From assembly GCA_025934335.1 (NCBI GenBank), contig JAICYG010000039.1:1-18910 (forward strand): DNA of 18,910 nt. The letters run 5' to 3'. This DNA comes from Thermoleophilia bacterium (lineage in GTDB: Bacteria > Actinomycetota > Thermoleophilia > Gaiellales > Gaiellaceae). The notes below the pieces were generated by a model, which had not been told where the DNA came from, did no database searches, and saw only the letters and a list, made by a program, of their open reading frames with translations. Made by a program: the position numbers and the translations under genes. Shown piece after piece: positions 1 through 6,446 of the stretch (the stretch's first letter is position 1; each line of letters begins with the position of its first letter).

Positions 1-714
1 GCCCTCCACCTCGGGGATCAGGCGCGGCTCGACCTGCAGCTCGCCGAGCCGGGCTACGAGCGGCGCCGCCTTGACCAGTGCGTTGTCGGCGATCGACGGC
101 GTGGACGCATGCCCGCTGCGCCCGTGGACGCGGAGCACGAACGGCGACGACATCTTCTCGGCGGTCGAGCAGAGGTAGACCGCGCGGCCGTCGATGCCCA
201 ACCGCTCTCCGCCGCCCTCGTTGATCGAGAAGTCGGCGCGCACGGCGTCGGGATGCTCGTCGACGAGCCAGTGCAGGCCGTAGCCCGGCTCGCCGCCCAC
301 CTCCTCGTCGGCAGCGGCGACGAACAGGAGGTCGCCGCGCCCGCGCCAGCCCTCCTGCGCGAGCGACGCGACCGCGACGGCGGACGCAGCCACCTGCCCC
401 TTCATGTCGAGCGCACCCCGCCCCCAGACCTCTCCGTCGTGAACCTCGCCGCCGAACGGGTCGCGCTCCCACTCGGCGGGGTCGGCGACGACGACGTCGG
501 TGTGCGAGAGGAGCGCGAGCGAGGGGCCGCCACCGGTGCCGCGGATGCGTGCGACCAGGTTGGCGCGCTCCGGCACCCGCGCATACAGCTCACACTCCAC
601 CCCCGCGGGCTCGAGGTACGAGCGGAGGAGGTCCGTCGCCGCGGTTTCGTTGCCGGGCGGATTCGTGGTGTCGACTCGAACGAGCTCCTGGAGGAGCTTC
701 GTGACGTCGCTCAG
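1..714 (-). CDS. M20-family metallopeptidase (ArgE/DapE/CPG2-like), 3' end cut by the window
   Basis: A zinc-dependent amidohydrolase of the M20 family, which cleaves acyl-amino acids or small peptides in the cytosol; the substrate cannot be told. The first 238 residues are present and the C-terminal half lies beyond position 1. Visible family features: an N-terminal VDTTNPPGNE segment, the first metal motif HTDVV (H71, D73), the bridging aspartate in GRGALDMKG (D103), the catalytic Glu pair in AADEEVGG (E137, E138), and the start of the dimerisation domain with GRSGHAS. No ATG, GTG or TTG lies in frame between an upstream in-frame stop and the conserved N-terminus. The best start is CTG at 714-712, which overlaps the TGA of the upstream methyltransferase (CTGA) and has GGGAG six bases ahead. 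It is the last visible gene of the methyltransferase operon. The family is certain; the start and substrate are inference. Confidence 0.88.
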   Translation of the reverse strand, partial: MSDVTKLLQELVRVDTTNPPGNETAATDLLRSYLEPAGVECELYARVPERANLVARIRGTGGGPSLALLSHTDVVVADPAEWERDPFGGEVHDGEVWGRGALDMKGQVAASAVAVASLAQEGWRGRGDLLFVAAADEEVGGEPGYGLHWLVDEHPDAVRADFSINEGGGERLGIDGRAVYLCSTAEKMSSPFVLRVHGRSGHASTPSIADNALVKAAPLVARLGELQVEPRLIPEVEG

Positions 715-1484
715 CGGCGTCTCCCGGTGACGAGGAGGTACGGACGCGCATGATCGAGCTCACCGTCGCCGAACGACTCGATCCACGCGGCCCGGAGCTC
801 GTCGCCGCGGTCGCCGAGGCTCTCGTGGAGCACCTTCGTCGGGCCGTAGTTGTTGACCATGTCTTCCCAGTACGCGGCGGCGGAGGGATAGGGGGCGACG
901 TTCGTCCTTTGCTCGAACGAGAGGTCGAACGCTTCCCCGAGGAGCTCCCGCACGCGGGCCTCGTCGCCCCAGTCGAACGGGTTCGAAGGCGGCGGCGCCG
1001 GCTGGAACGGCGACATCACCTTGAAGATGTCCTGGACGCCCGGCCCGGGCAGCCAGTTCGCGAGCGCCAGGCGGCCGCCGGGCTTCGTGATCCGCGCCAG
1101 CTCGCTCGCAGTCGCCTCGTGGGTCGGCGCGAACATGATTCCGACCGAGGAGCCGACCGCGTCGAAGGACGCATCCTCCACGTCGAGGTTCTCGCAGTCG
1201 CCGACGCGGTAGTCGACATCGAGCCTCCGCTCGGCCGCGCGCGCGGTCGCGATCTCGATCAGCCCGGGGGCGAGATCGATGCCGACGACGTCCGCTCCCG
1301 TCTCCGCCAGGAGCTCCGCGACGCCGCCGGTGCCACAGCCGAGGTCGAGGACGCGCTCCCCCGGACGCGCCGCGACGGCGTCCGCGACCGCTCGGTGCAG
1401 GTCGGCGATCGTCTCCGCGATCGAGACAAACGGCGCCTTGCCCCACATCGTGCTCTGGCGTTCCTTGAGCTCCTCGTGCGCCAT
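711..1484 (-). CDS. Class I SAM-dependent methyltransferase, paralog A
   Basis: A 257-residue cytosolic methyltransferase of the Methyltransf_11/25 type; substrate unknown. Motif I (VLDLGCGTG) is at about residues 45-53, followed by the acidic end of beta-2 (VVGIDLAP) and the post-motif CENLDVEDASFDAV region. The ATG at 1484 is preceded by a strong Shine-Dalgarno sequence (AAGGAGG) and overlaps the stop of the upstream methyltransferase by one base (TGATG). The stop overlaps the proposed CTG start of the M20 peptidase. The protein resembles its upstream neighbour throughout, including the SS(V/F)G...AP(T/D)H stretch and the end (PYLLVTGRRR against RYLLVLGRRK). The pair therefore looks like a tandem duplication. 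UbiE/Coq5-like activity is possible but nothing proves it. Confidence 0.88.
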   Translation of the reverse strand: MAHEELKERQSTMWGKAPFVSIAETIADLHRAVADAVAARPGERVLDLGCGTGGVAELLAETGADVVGIDLAPGLIEIATARAAERRLDVDYRVGDCENLDVEDASFDAVGSSVGIMFAPTHEATASELARITKPGGRLALANWLPGPGVQDIFKVMSPFQPAPPPSNPFDWGDEARVRELLGEAFDLSFEQRTNVAPYPSAAAYWEDMVNNYGPTKVLHESLGDRGDELRAAWIESFGDGELDHARPYLLVTGRRR

Positions 1485-2242
1485 CACTTCCTCCTTCCGA
1501 GGACGAGGAGGTACCGGCGCGGCGCGCGCACGCCGCCTTCCTCCGTGCGGTAGCTCTCGTACAGGTCGACGAATGCACGATGGAGATCCTCCACCCCTTT
1601 CGCGTCGAGCCGCTCGATCAGCGAGACGACCGGCGTCGCGGTCTCGGAGAACAGCTGCCAGATCTCCTCGCCCGACTCCGCCTCCAGCCAGAGCGTGCCG
1701 TCCTCGAACTCGAGCTCGAAGTCGTCCCCGAGCATGTCGACGACGTGGTCCTCGCGACCCCACTCGTACGCCTCGCGTCCCTCGATCGGATCCTCGGTGA
1801 AGCGTCGATAGAGCTCGCCGAGCTTCGGGTTCGGCTTCCAGGCGGTGAAGCCGAGGCGGGCACCCGGGCAGGCGACGCGCGCGACCTCCGCGGCGACGTT
1901 CGCGTGGTCGGGCGCGGCGATCAGGCCGAAGCTCGAGACGAGAACGTCGAAGCAGCCGTCCTCGTACGGCAGGTACTCGACGTCGCCGAGATCGAGCGTG
2001 AGCGCCGCGCCCGCCTCGCCAGCCCGGCGCCGTGCCTTCTCGAGCATCGGCTCGGCGAGATCGATCGCCGTCACCTGCGCACCGCGCGCGGCGGCGCGCA
2101 CCGCAATCTCGCCGGTGCCCGTGGCGAGGTCGAGGACGCGATCGCCGGGGCCGATCCGCAGCGCCTCGACGAGCCCGTCCTGAACAGGTCCAAAGCCGGC
2201 GGCGAGACGCTCGTACACACCCGCGCTCCAGGCATCCGACAT
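1484..2242 (-). CDS. Class I SAM-dependent methyltransferase, paralog B
   Basis: A 252-residue class I methyltransferase, first gene of the operon with paralog A and the M20 peptidase. Motif I reads VLDLATGTG (about residues 36-44), followed by VTAIDLAEPML and the motif DVEYLPYEDGCFDV. Cys is replaced by Thr in motif I relative to paralog A, a common variant. Two in-frame ATGs exist, at 2254 and 2242. I chose 2242 because TATGCT lies exactly seven bases before it, which fits a leaderless transcript, and the 2254 ATG would lie inside that -10 box. It is divergent from rarA, whose GTG is only 21 bp away. The methyl acceptor is unknown. Confidence 0.87.
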   Translation of the reverse strand: MSDAWSAGVYERLAAGFGPVQDGLVEALRIGPGDRVLDLATGTGEIAVRAAARGAQVTAIDLAEPMLEKARRRAGEAGAALTLDLGDVEYLPYEDGCFDVLVSSFGLIAAPDHANVAAEVARVACPGARLGFTAWKPNPKLGELYRRFTEDPIEGREAYEWGREDHVVDMLGDDFELEFEDGTLWLEAESGEEIWQLFSETATPVVSLIERLDAKGVEDLHRAFVDLYESYRTEEGGVRAPRRYLLVLGRRK

Positions 2243-2255
2243 GTCACAGAGCATA
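2243..2255 (-). promoter_or_regulatory. Putative leaderless promoter of methyltransferase B
   Basis: A -10-like TATGCT (2255-2250) is followed by seven bases and then the ATG. No Shine-Dalgarno sequence is visible. No convincing -35 is seen; actinobacterial promoters often lack one. It overlaps the rarA -10 candidate on the other strand. Confidence 0.45.
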
Positions 2256-2263
2256 CTTTCGCC
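2252..2263 (+). promoter_or_regulatory. Putative leaderless promoter of rarA
   Basis: CATACT (2252-2257) keeps the two most conserved -10 positions (A2, T6) and lies six bases before the rarA GTG, which has no Shine-Dalgarno sequence. Four of its bases are shared with the opposing TATGCT, so the two would form a symmetric bidirectional -10 region. No good -35 is visible. Confidence 0.35.
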
Positions 2264-3511
2264 GTGGCAGACCTCTTCAGCGAGGCCGCAGGCCGCCGTC
2301 TCGGGGCGTCGGCGCCGCTCGCGCAGCGGCTGCGGCCCTCGACGCTCGAGGACTTCGTCGGGCAGGAGCACGTCGTCGGCCGGGGCCGCGCGCTTCGCCT
2401 CGCGATCGAGCAGGACCGCGTCCCGTCGATGATCCTCTACGGCCCGCCCGGGTCGGGGAAGACCACGCTCGCCCGGATCGTCGCGCAGACGACGGGCGCC
2501 GACTTCGAGGAGCTGTCGGCGGTACAGGCGACGGTCGCGAACGTGCGCGAGGTGCTCGCCCGTGCCCGTGAGCGGCTCGGCGCGAGCGGACGGCGCACGA
2601 TCCTCTTCCTCGACGAGATCCACCGCTTCAACAAGGCGCAGCAGGATGCGCTGCTGCCGGGCGTCGAGGAGGGGCTCGTGACGCTGATCGGCGCCACGAC
2701 CGAGAACCCGTACTTCGAGGTCAACTCGGCGCTGCTCTCGCGCGCGCAGATCTACGAGCTGGAGCCGCACTCCGTCGAGACCCTCCGCGGCGTCGTCCGG
2801 CGCGGCGCCGGGGCACTCGGGGCGGAGGTACCGCCGGGCGTCGAGGAGCTGATCGCCCGCCGCGCCGGGGGCGACGCGCGGAACGCGCTCAACATCCTCG
2901 AGCTCTCTGCCGAGACGGCGCGCGCCGAGGGCGCACAGCTCGCCGAGCGGCACGTCGACGACGCGGCGCGAAAGCGGCCGCTCGCCTACGACAAAGGCGG
3001 CGACCGCCACTACGACTTCATCTCCGCGTGGATCAAGTCGACGCGCGCCGGCGACGTGCAGGCGTCCGTCTACTACCTCGCGGCCATGATCGAGGGCGGC
3101 GAGGACGCCCGCTTCATCGCCCGGCGGATGATCGTGCTCGCCTCCGAGGACATCGGCAACGCCGACCCGCAGGCGCTGCTCGTCGCCGTCGCAGCCGCAC
3201 AGGCAGTGGAGCACGTCGGCCTGCCGGAGGCTCGGCTCAACCTGGCGCAGGCCGCGGTGTACCTCGCCAAGGCGTCGAAGGGGAACCGCGAGTACACGGC
3301 GCTGAAGCGCGCGACCGAGGCGGTGCGTGAGCACGGGCACCTGACACCGCCCGCGGCGCTCCGCTCGGCCGCCTACCCGGGCGCGCGGAAGCTCGGCCGC
3401 GGCGAGGGCTACGTCTACCCGCACGACGACCCGCGCGGGTTCGAGGTCGACTGCCTCCCCGACGAGCTCAAGGGAACCGTCTTCTACGAGGAGCCGGAAA
3501 CCGGGCCCTAG
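2264..3511 (+). CDS. rarA: Replication-associated recombination protein A (RarA/MgsA), AAA+ ATPase
   Basis: A 415-residue AAA+ ATPase of the RarA/MgsA/WRNIP1 family, related to clamp-loader subunits and acting at stalled replication forks in the cytosol. Visible features: Walker A GPPGSGKTT (60-68), Walker B LFLDEIHRF (114-122), sensor 1 GATTENP (143-149), arginine finger region LLSRAQ (about 160), sensor 2 GGDARNALN, and the complete C-terminal tetramerisation domain with SEDIGNADP and KASKGNREYTA. Length is normal for the family (about 410-450). The GTG at 2264 is the nearest start before the conserved LFSEAA segment; frame upstream is open but overlaps methyltransferase B. It stands alone on the plus strand and ends in a 4-bp CTAG overlap with the convergent rocF. 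Confidence 0.96.
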   Translation: MADLFSEAAGRRLGASAPLAQRLRPSTLEDFVGQEHVVGRGRALRLAIEQDRVPSMILYGPPGSGKTTLARIVAQTTGADFEELSAVQATVANVREVLARARERLGASGRRTILFLDEIHRFNKAQQDALLPGVEEGLVTLIGATTENPYFEVNSALLSRAQIYELEPHSVETLRGVVRRGAGALGAEVPPGVEELIARRAGGDARNALNILELSAETARAEGAQLAERHVDDAARKRPLAYDKGGDRHYDFISAWIKSTRAGDVQASVYYLAAMIEGGEDARFIARRMIVLASEDIGNADPQALLVAVAAAQAVEHVGLPEARLNLAQAAVYLAKASKGNREYTALKRATEAVREHGHLTPPAALRSAAYPGARKLGRGEGYVYPHDDPRGFEVDCLPDELKGTVFYEEPETGP

Positions 3512-4413
3512 AGGATGCGCTTGCCGAGCGCGCTCGCCACGAGCTCGACGGCGAGCCGCGCGGTCTCGTTTTCGCGGTCGAGGATCGGGTTCACCTCGAC
3601 CACATCGAGCGAATCGAGCACGCCCGCCTCGGCGACGAGCTCGAGCGCGAGATGCGCCTCGCGGTAGGAGAGACCGCCGGGGACGGGCGTGCCGACACCC
3701 GGCGCGAACATCGGGTCGACCGCGTCGAGGTCGAGGCTCACGTGCAGGAACGGCTCGCCCGCGAGCTCGGTGAGCGCGTCCTCGATCACCGCCTCGACGC
3801 CGCGCCGATCGATCTCGGTCATCGTGAAGACGCGGATGCCGTGCTCGGCGATCAGCTCGCGCTCGCCCTGGTCGAGCGAGCGGACACCGACGAGCGCGGC
3901 CCTGCGCAGCGACGGCATCGGGTAGGCATCCGAGTCGAACGAGTCGCCGGCGAGGCCGAGCGCCGCCGCGAGCGGCATGCCGTGCACGTTCCCGGTCGGC
4001 GAGGTCTCGGGGCGGTTCAGGTCGCCGTGGGCGTCGATCCACAGCGCCGCGCCGGCCCCGCGCCGACGCGCCATGCCGCCGATCGACCCCATGGCGATCG
4101 AGTGGTCGCCGCCGAGCACGAGCGGCAGGTGCTCCTCGGCGACGGCGCCGTCGACCAGCTCCGCCACCCGGTCGCAGACCTGCTTGATCGGCGCCAGGTA
4201 CCGGTGCCGCTCATCGCCCTCGTCGGTCGCCTCGGGCACCGGCGCGCGCACGTCGCCGCGGTCGAAGACCTCGCGGCCGAGGCCGCGGATCCGCGCCTCG
4301 AGCTCGGCGTACCGGATCGCGGACGGGCCCATGTCGACGCCGCGGCGGCCGGCCCCGAGGTCGAGGCCCGCGCCGATGACCGCGACGGGCCGTTGAGTTT
4401 CCGGTGTGTTCAT
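3508..4413 (-). CDS. rocF: Arginase (ureohydrolase superfamily)
   Basis: A 301-residue manganese enzyme predicted to hydrolyse arginine to ornithine and urea. Binuclear metal ligands are all present: H104 in GGDHS, D127/H129/D131 in WIDAHGDLN, and D228/D230 in SLDLDAVDP. The substrate-loop segment SPTGNVHGMPLA (N142, H144) and the C-terminal EVNPILDREN with E273 match arginases rather than agmatinases, which usually lack the GNVHGMP signature. Length equals typical bacterial arginases (about 300). It starts at ATG 4413 without a Shine-Dalgarno sequence but with a -10-like TACAGT eight bases upstream. Its TAG stop (3510-3508) overlaps the rarA stop from the other strand. Formiminoglutamase-type activity is the main alternative but less likely. 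Confidence 0.93.
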   Translation of the reverse strand: MNTPETQRPVAVIGAGLDLGAGRRGVDMGPSAIRYAELEARIRGLGREVFDRGDVRAPVPEATDEGDERHRYLAPIKQVCDRVAELVDGAVAEEHLPLVLGGDHSIAMGSIGGMARRRGAGAALWIDAHGDLNRPETSPTGNVHGMPLAAALGLAGDSFDSDAYPMPSLRRAALVGVRSLDQGERELIAEHGIRVFTMTEIDRRGVEAVIEDALTELAGEPFLHVSLDLDAVDPMFAPGVGTPVPGGLSYREAHLALELVAEAGVLDSLDVVEVNPILDRENETARLAVELVASALGKRIL

Positions 4414-4427
4414 GACGGAAAACTGTA
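4414..4427 (-). promoter_or_regulatory. Putative leaderless promoter of rocF
   Basis: TACAGT (4427-4422) lies eight bases before the rocF ATG, in a 26-bp divergent gap shared with the receiver-domain gene. No Shine-Dalgarno sequence precedes either start. On the plus strand TATTCA (4426-4431) is a weak counterpart. Confidence 0.4.
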
Positions 4428-4439
4428 TTCACTCTTCCG

Positions 4440-4817
4440 ATGGCAGCAGGCTCGATCAAGGTTCTCCTCGCCGACGACGACCCGCTCTTTCTCGAGTCGC
4501 TGCAGGCGCTCATCGACCGGCAACCCGAGCTCGCGGTGGTGGCGACGGCGAACGACGGCCTCGAGGCGCTCGAGCTGGCCGACGAGCTCGAGCCCGATGC
4601 GGTCGTCGTCGACCTGCACATGCCGCTGCTCGACGGCGTCAGCACGCTGACCCGGCTGCGCCAGGACCACCCGAACGTGTGCCTGATCGTGCTCACGGGC
4701 GACTCCGACCCGAAGTTGCACGCGGCGGCCACAAAGGCGGGCGCAGACGCCGTCCTCGAAAAGCACGAGATGGCGCGCGGCCTCGTCGACCGCCTCGCCG
4801 CGGGCCGGGCGTCGTGA
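4440..4817 (+). CDS. Stand-alone response-regulator receiver protein
   Basis: A 125-residue CheY-like protein consisting of one receiver domain with no output domain. Visible: the acidic cluster ADDDP (D12-D13), phosphoacceptor D58 in VVVDLHMPLLDG, T86 in VLTGDS and K108 in VLEKHE. The sequence resembles the receiver half of NarL-type regulators (VKVLLADDDPLF, LLDGVSTLTRLR), so it may derive from a truncated NarL-type protein or act as a phosphotransfer or protein-interaction switch. No histidine kinase is adjacent and its partner is unknown. It starts at ATG 4440, in a 26-bp divergent gap with rocF, and its stop is 2 bp from the 3' end of the convergent tRNA-Phe. Confidence 0.9.
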   Translation: MAAGSIKVLLADDDPLFLESLQALIDRQPELAVVATANDGLEALELADELEPDAVVVDLHMPLLDGVSTLTRLRQDHPNVCLIVLTGDSDPKLHAAATKAGADAVLEKHEMARGLVDRLAAGRAS

Positions 4818-4819
4818 AG

Positions 4820-4892
4820 TGGCGAGGGCCGGACTTGAACCGGCGACACCACGGTTTTCAGCCGTGTGCTCTACCAGCTGAGCTACCTCGCC
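4820..4892 (-). tRNA. tRNA-Phe (GAA)
   Basis: A complete 73-nt cloverleaf. The acceptor stem is GGCGAGG/CCTCGCC with discriminator A, and the D-arm is GCTC/GAGC. The anticodon stem is CACGG/CCGTG around loop CTGAAAA (anticodon GAA), and the T-arm is GCCGG/CCGGC around TTCAAGT. CCA is not encoded (CTT follows the discriminator), so it must be added after transcription. It lies tail to tail with the receiver-domain gene. Confidence 0.98.
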
Positions 4893-4902
4893 GCGCTGCG
4901 GC

Positions 4903-4931
4903 AGTGTAGCCGCGCGAAAAAAGGACGTCCG
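4903..4931 (-). promoter_or_regulatory. Putative promoter of tRNA-Phe
   Basis: TACACT (4908-4903) lies ten bases before the tRNA 5' end. CGGACG (4931-4926), a partial -35 match, sits 17 bp further upstream. The -35 falls inside the terminator hairpin of the preceding operon. Confidence 0.5.
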
Positions 4932-4960
4932 GACCGGTGCTACCGCGTCGCGAACGTCCT
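4917..4960 (-). terminator. Intrinsic terminator ending the cofactor supercluster
   Basis: On the minus strand AGGACGT (4960-4954) pairs with ACGTCCT (4928-4922), followed by a run of six T (4922-4917, sharing one base with the stem). The loop is about 25 nt and can itself form ACCGGT-type pairing. It lies 12 bp after the methyltransferase stop and upstream of tRNA-Phe. Confidence 0.8.
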
Positions 4961-4972
4961 GTGGCCTGGAGG

Positions 4973-5578
4973 TTACGAAAGGCCCGCCCGGCGTGCAAGG
5001 AGAGCCGAGCCGCCGCCCTCGCCGAAGCTCGCAACGTGCGAGAAGCCGCGGCGCTCGAGCTCGGTGCGCACGCGATCGAGCGGCACGTAGATCGGCGTCC
5101 GGTCGCCCATGGCGAAGGCGATCGCAACGTGCCCACCGGGAGCGGTGACTCGCGCAAGCTCGTCGAAGAACGGGATCATGTTGTTCAGCGTCACGAGCTC
5201 GAACGAGGCGTCCGGGTACGGCAGGGACGCGGCGTCGGCCGCCTCGTACCGGACGCGGCCACCGAGGCGGCGCGCCTCCTCGAGCATGCGCGCCGAGGCA
5301 TCGGCACCCGTCACGTCTGCCTCGGGCCAGCGCTCCGCGAGCGCCCGCGCGGCCCGCCCCGTGCCGGTGCCGAGGTCGAGCACGCGCTCCGGGGGCGCGG
5401 GCAGCTCGGAGACGGCAGCGAGCAGCGGGCGCAGGCCCTCGTCGGACACGCGCCCCTCCCACGAGGGCGCGAGACGGTCGAACGCGCGCGTCAGCGGCCC
5501 GCGGAAGAGCCGCCACGCGCCCGGCACCCGCACCACGACCGTCGTCACGAGACGCGCGAAGCGCTGCCCCGCCGTCAT
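4973..5578 (-). CDS. Class I SAM-dependent methyltransferase, last gene of the supercluster
   Basis: A 201-residue methyltransferase with motif I VLDLGTGTG (about 66-74), VTGADASARML, and post-motif DAASLPYPDASFELV. Substrate unknown. The first 35 residues (RFARL...PGAWRLFRGPL) are basic and hydrophobic and may contact the membrane or the substrate. I chose ATG 5578, with GGAG six bases upstream. A GTG at 5608 is also in frame and follows AAGGAG, but it lies in the stem of the conserved 62-bp element, whose other copy has no such GTG. It is followed by the intrinsic terminator. Its place after hem genes and a SAM hydrolase does not reveal a specific role. Confidence 0.87.
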   Translation of the reverse strand: MTAGQRFARLVTTVVVRVPGAWRLFRGPLTRAFDRLAPSWEGRVSDEGLRPLLAAVSELPAPPERVLDLGTGTGRAARALAERWPEADVTGADASARMLEEARRLGGRVRYEAADAASLPYPDASFELVTLNNMIPFFDELARVTAPGGHVAIAFAMGDRTPIYVPLDRVRTELERRGFSHVASFGEGGGSALLARRAGLS

Positions 5579-5580
5579 GT

Positions 5581-5642
5581 CCCGCTCCGGCGCCGGCAAA
5601 GCCGGCACCTCCGCTCCTTGATGAGCTCCGTCAAGCCTACGC
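5581..5642 (-). repeat. 62-bp structured intergenic element, copy 1
   Basis: It fills the gap between the SAM hydrolase stop (5645-5643) and the methyltransferase ATG (5578) almost exactly. It matches copy 2 (11417-11478) at 49 of 62 ungapped positions. Read on the minus strand: hairpin I is GGCTT-GACG-GAGCT (5637-5624); a linker with AGGAGCG follows; hairpin II is a 9-bp stem (5609-5601 with 5597-5589) and a TTT loop; the tail is GCCGGAGCGGG, which overlaps the stem. Confidence 0.75.
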
Positions 5643-6446
5643 TCATGTCACGGCAAATCGGATCTCGTCGCCGGGGCCGACGCCCGTCAGCTTCGCCGCG
5701 TCGCCGCTGCTGATCGCGAGCGTCATCAGCCCGTACGAGTCCTCGTAGAGGATCAGCTCGCCCACCTGCGCCTCCGCGAACGTCTCGACGAGGGATGCGT
5801 AGTAGCGGTCGAGCGCCAGCCTGACCTCAAGCCGCCCCTCGTGCGCGCTGAGCGCATCGACGTGCGAGCGGCGGGCGTTGGTCGCGACGTTGCCGAAGCG
5901 GTCGACGACGAGCACGGTCGTGGAGATCTGCGTCCGCCCCACCTCCGGCTCGGGCACGTCGACGCGCACGAGGCTGTCGACGGGGACGGCTGGCCCCAGC
6001 TCCTCGACGGCAACACCGGCGGCGAGGTGCGCAGCGGCGGGCGCAAAGACGTCGCGCGCATGGAACGTGCGTGAGACGACGGGCAGCCGGTACCGCGGGT
6101 CGACGAGCTCGTGCGCCCGGTCGACGCCGAGGGCATCCGCGGCGACCATCAACAGGCCGTTGTCGGGACCGACGAAGACCCTGCCGTCTCTCGTCACGAC
6201 GGCGACGGCACGCCGGTCGCCGCCGACGCCCGGGTCGACGACCGCAAGGTGCACGCCGACGGGCAGGTACGCGATCGTGTTGTGGAGGACGACCGCCCCC
6301 TGCAGCACCGCCTGCGGCGCGATCCCGTGCGTGAGGTCGATCACGTGCGCGTCGGGCGCGATCCCCGCGATCACGCCGTGGCACGTGCCGACGAAGTCGT
6401 CCTGCAGGCCGAAGTCGGTGAGGAACGTGATGACGGAGCGGCTCAT
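5643..6446 (-). CDS. SAM hydroxide adenosyltransferase (SAM hydrolase, DUF62 / fluorinase family)
   Basis: A 267-residue member of the DUF62 family, whose characterised prokaryotic members hydrolyse S-adenosylmethionine to adenosine and methionine; the family also includes fluorinase and chlorinase. The N-terminal TDFGLQDDFVG, the VVDPGVGGDRR segment with D71 and R78, and H129 in RTFHARDVFAPAAAHLA reproduce the Asp-Arg-His set of the hydroxide-using branch, so halogenation is not expected. The C-terminal barrel contains DRFGNVATN. It starts at ATG 6446, overlapping the hemD stop by 4 bp (ATGA). Why a SAM-consuming enzyme follows hem genes is unclear; it may lower SAM or recycle methionine. 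The downstream gene is a SAM-dependent methyltransferase. Confidence 0.92.
   Translation of the reverse strand: MSRSVITFLTDFGLQDDFVGTCHGVIAGIAPDAHVIDLTHGIAPQAVLQGAVVLHNTIAYLPVGVHLAVVDPGVGGDRRAVAVVTRDGRVFVGPDNGLLMVAADALGVDRAHELVDPRYRLPVVSRTFHARDVFAPAAAHLAAGVAVEELGPAVPVDSLVRVDVPEPEVGRTQISTTVLVVDRFGNVATNARRSHVDALSAHEGRLEVRLALDRYYASLVETFAEAQVGELILYEDSYGLMTLAISSGDAAKLTGVGPGDEIRFAVT

Noticed and set aside
5606..5608. GTG as start of the methyltransferase (10 extra residues)
   Set aside because: It follows a good AAGGAG, but it lies in the stem of the repeated element, is absent from the other copy, and the extra residues fit no family N-terminus. It remains possible.
5643..6446. Fluorinase or chlorinase function for the DUF62 protein
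   Set aside because: The Asp-Arg-His residues of the hydroxide-using branch are present and no halogen-metabolism genes are nearby.
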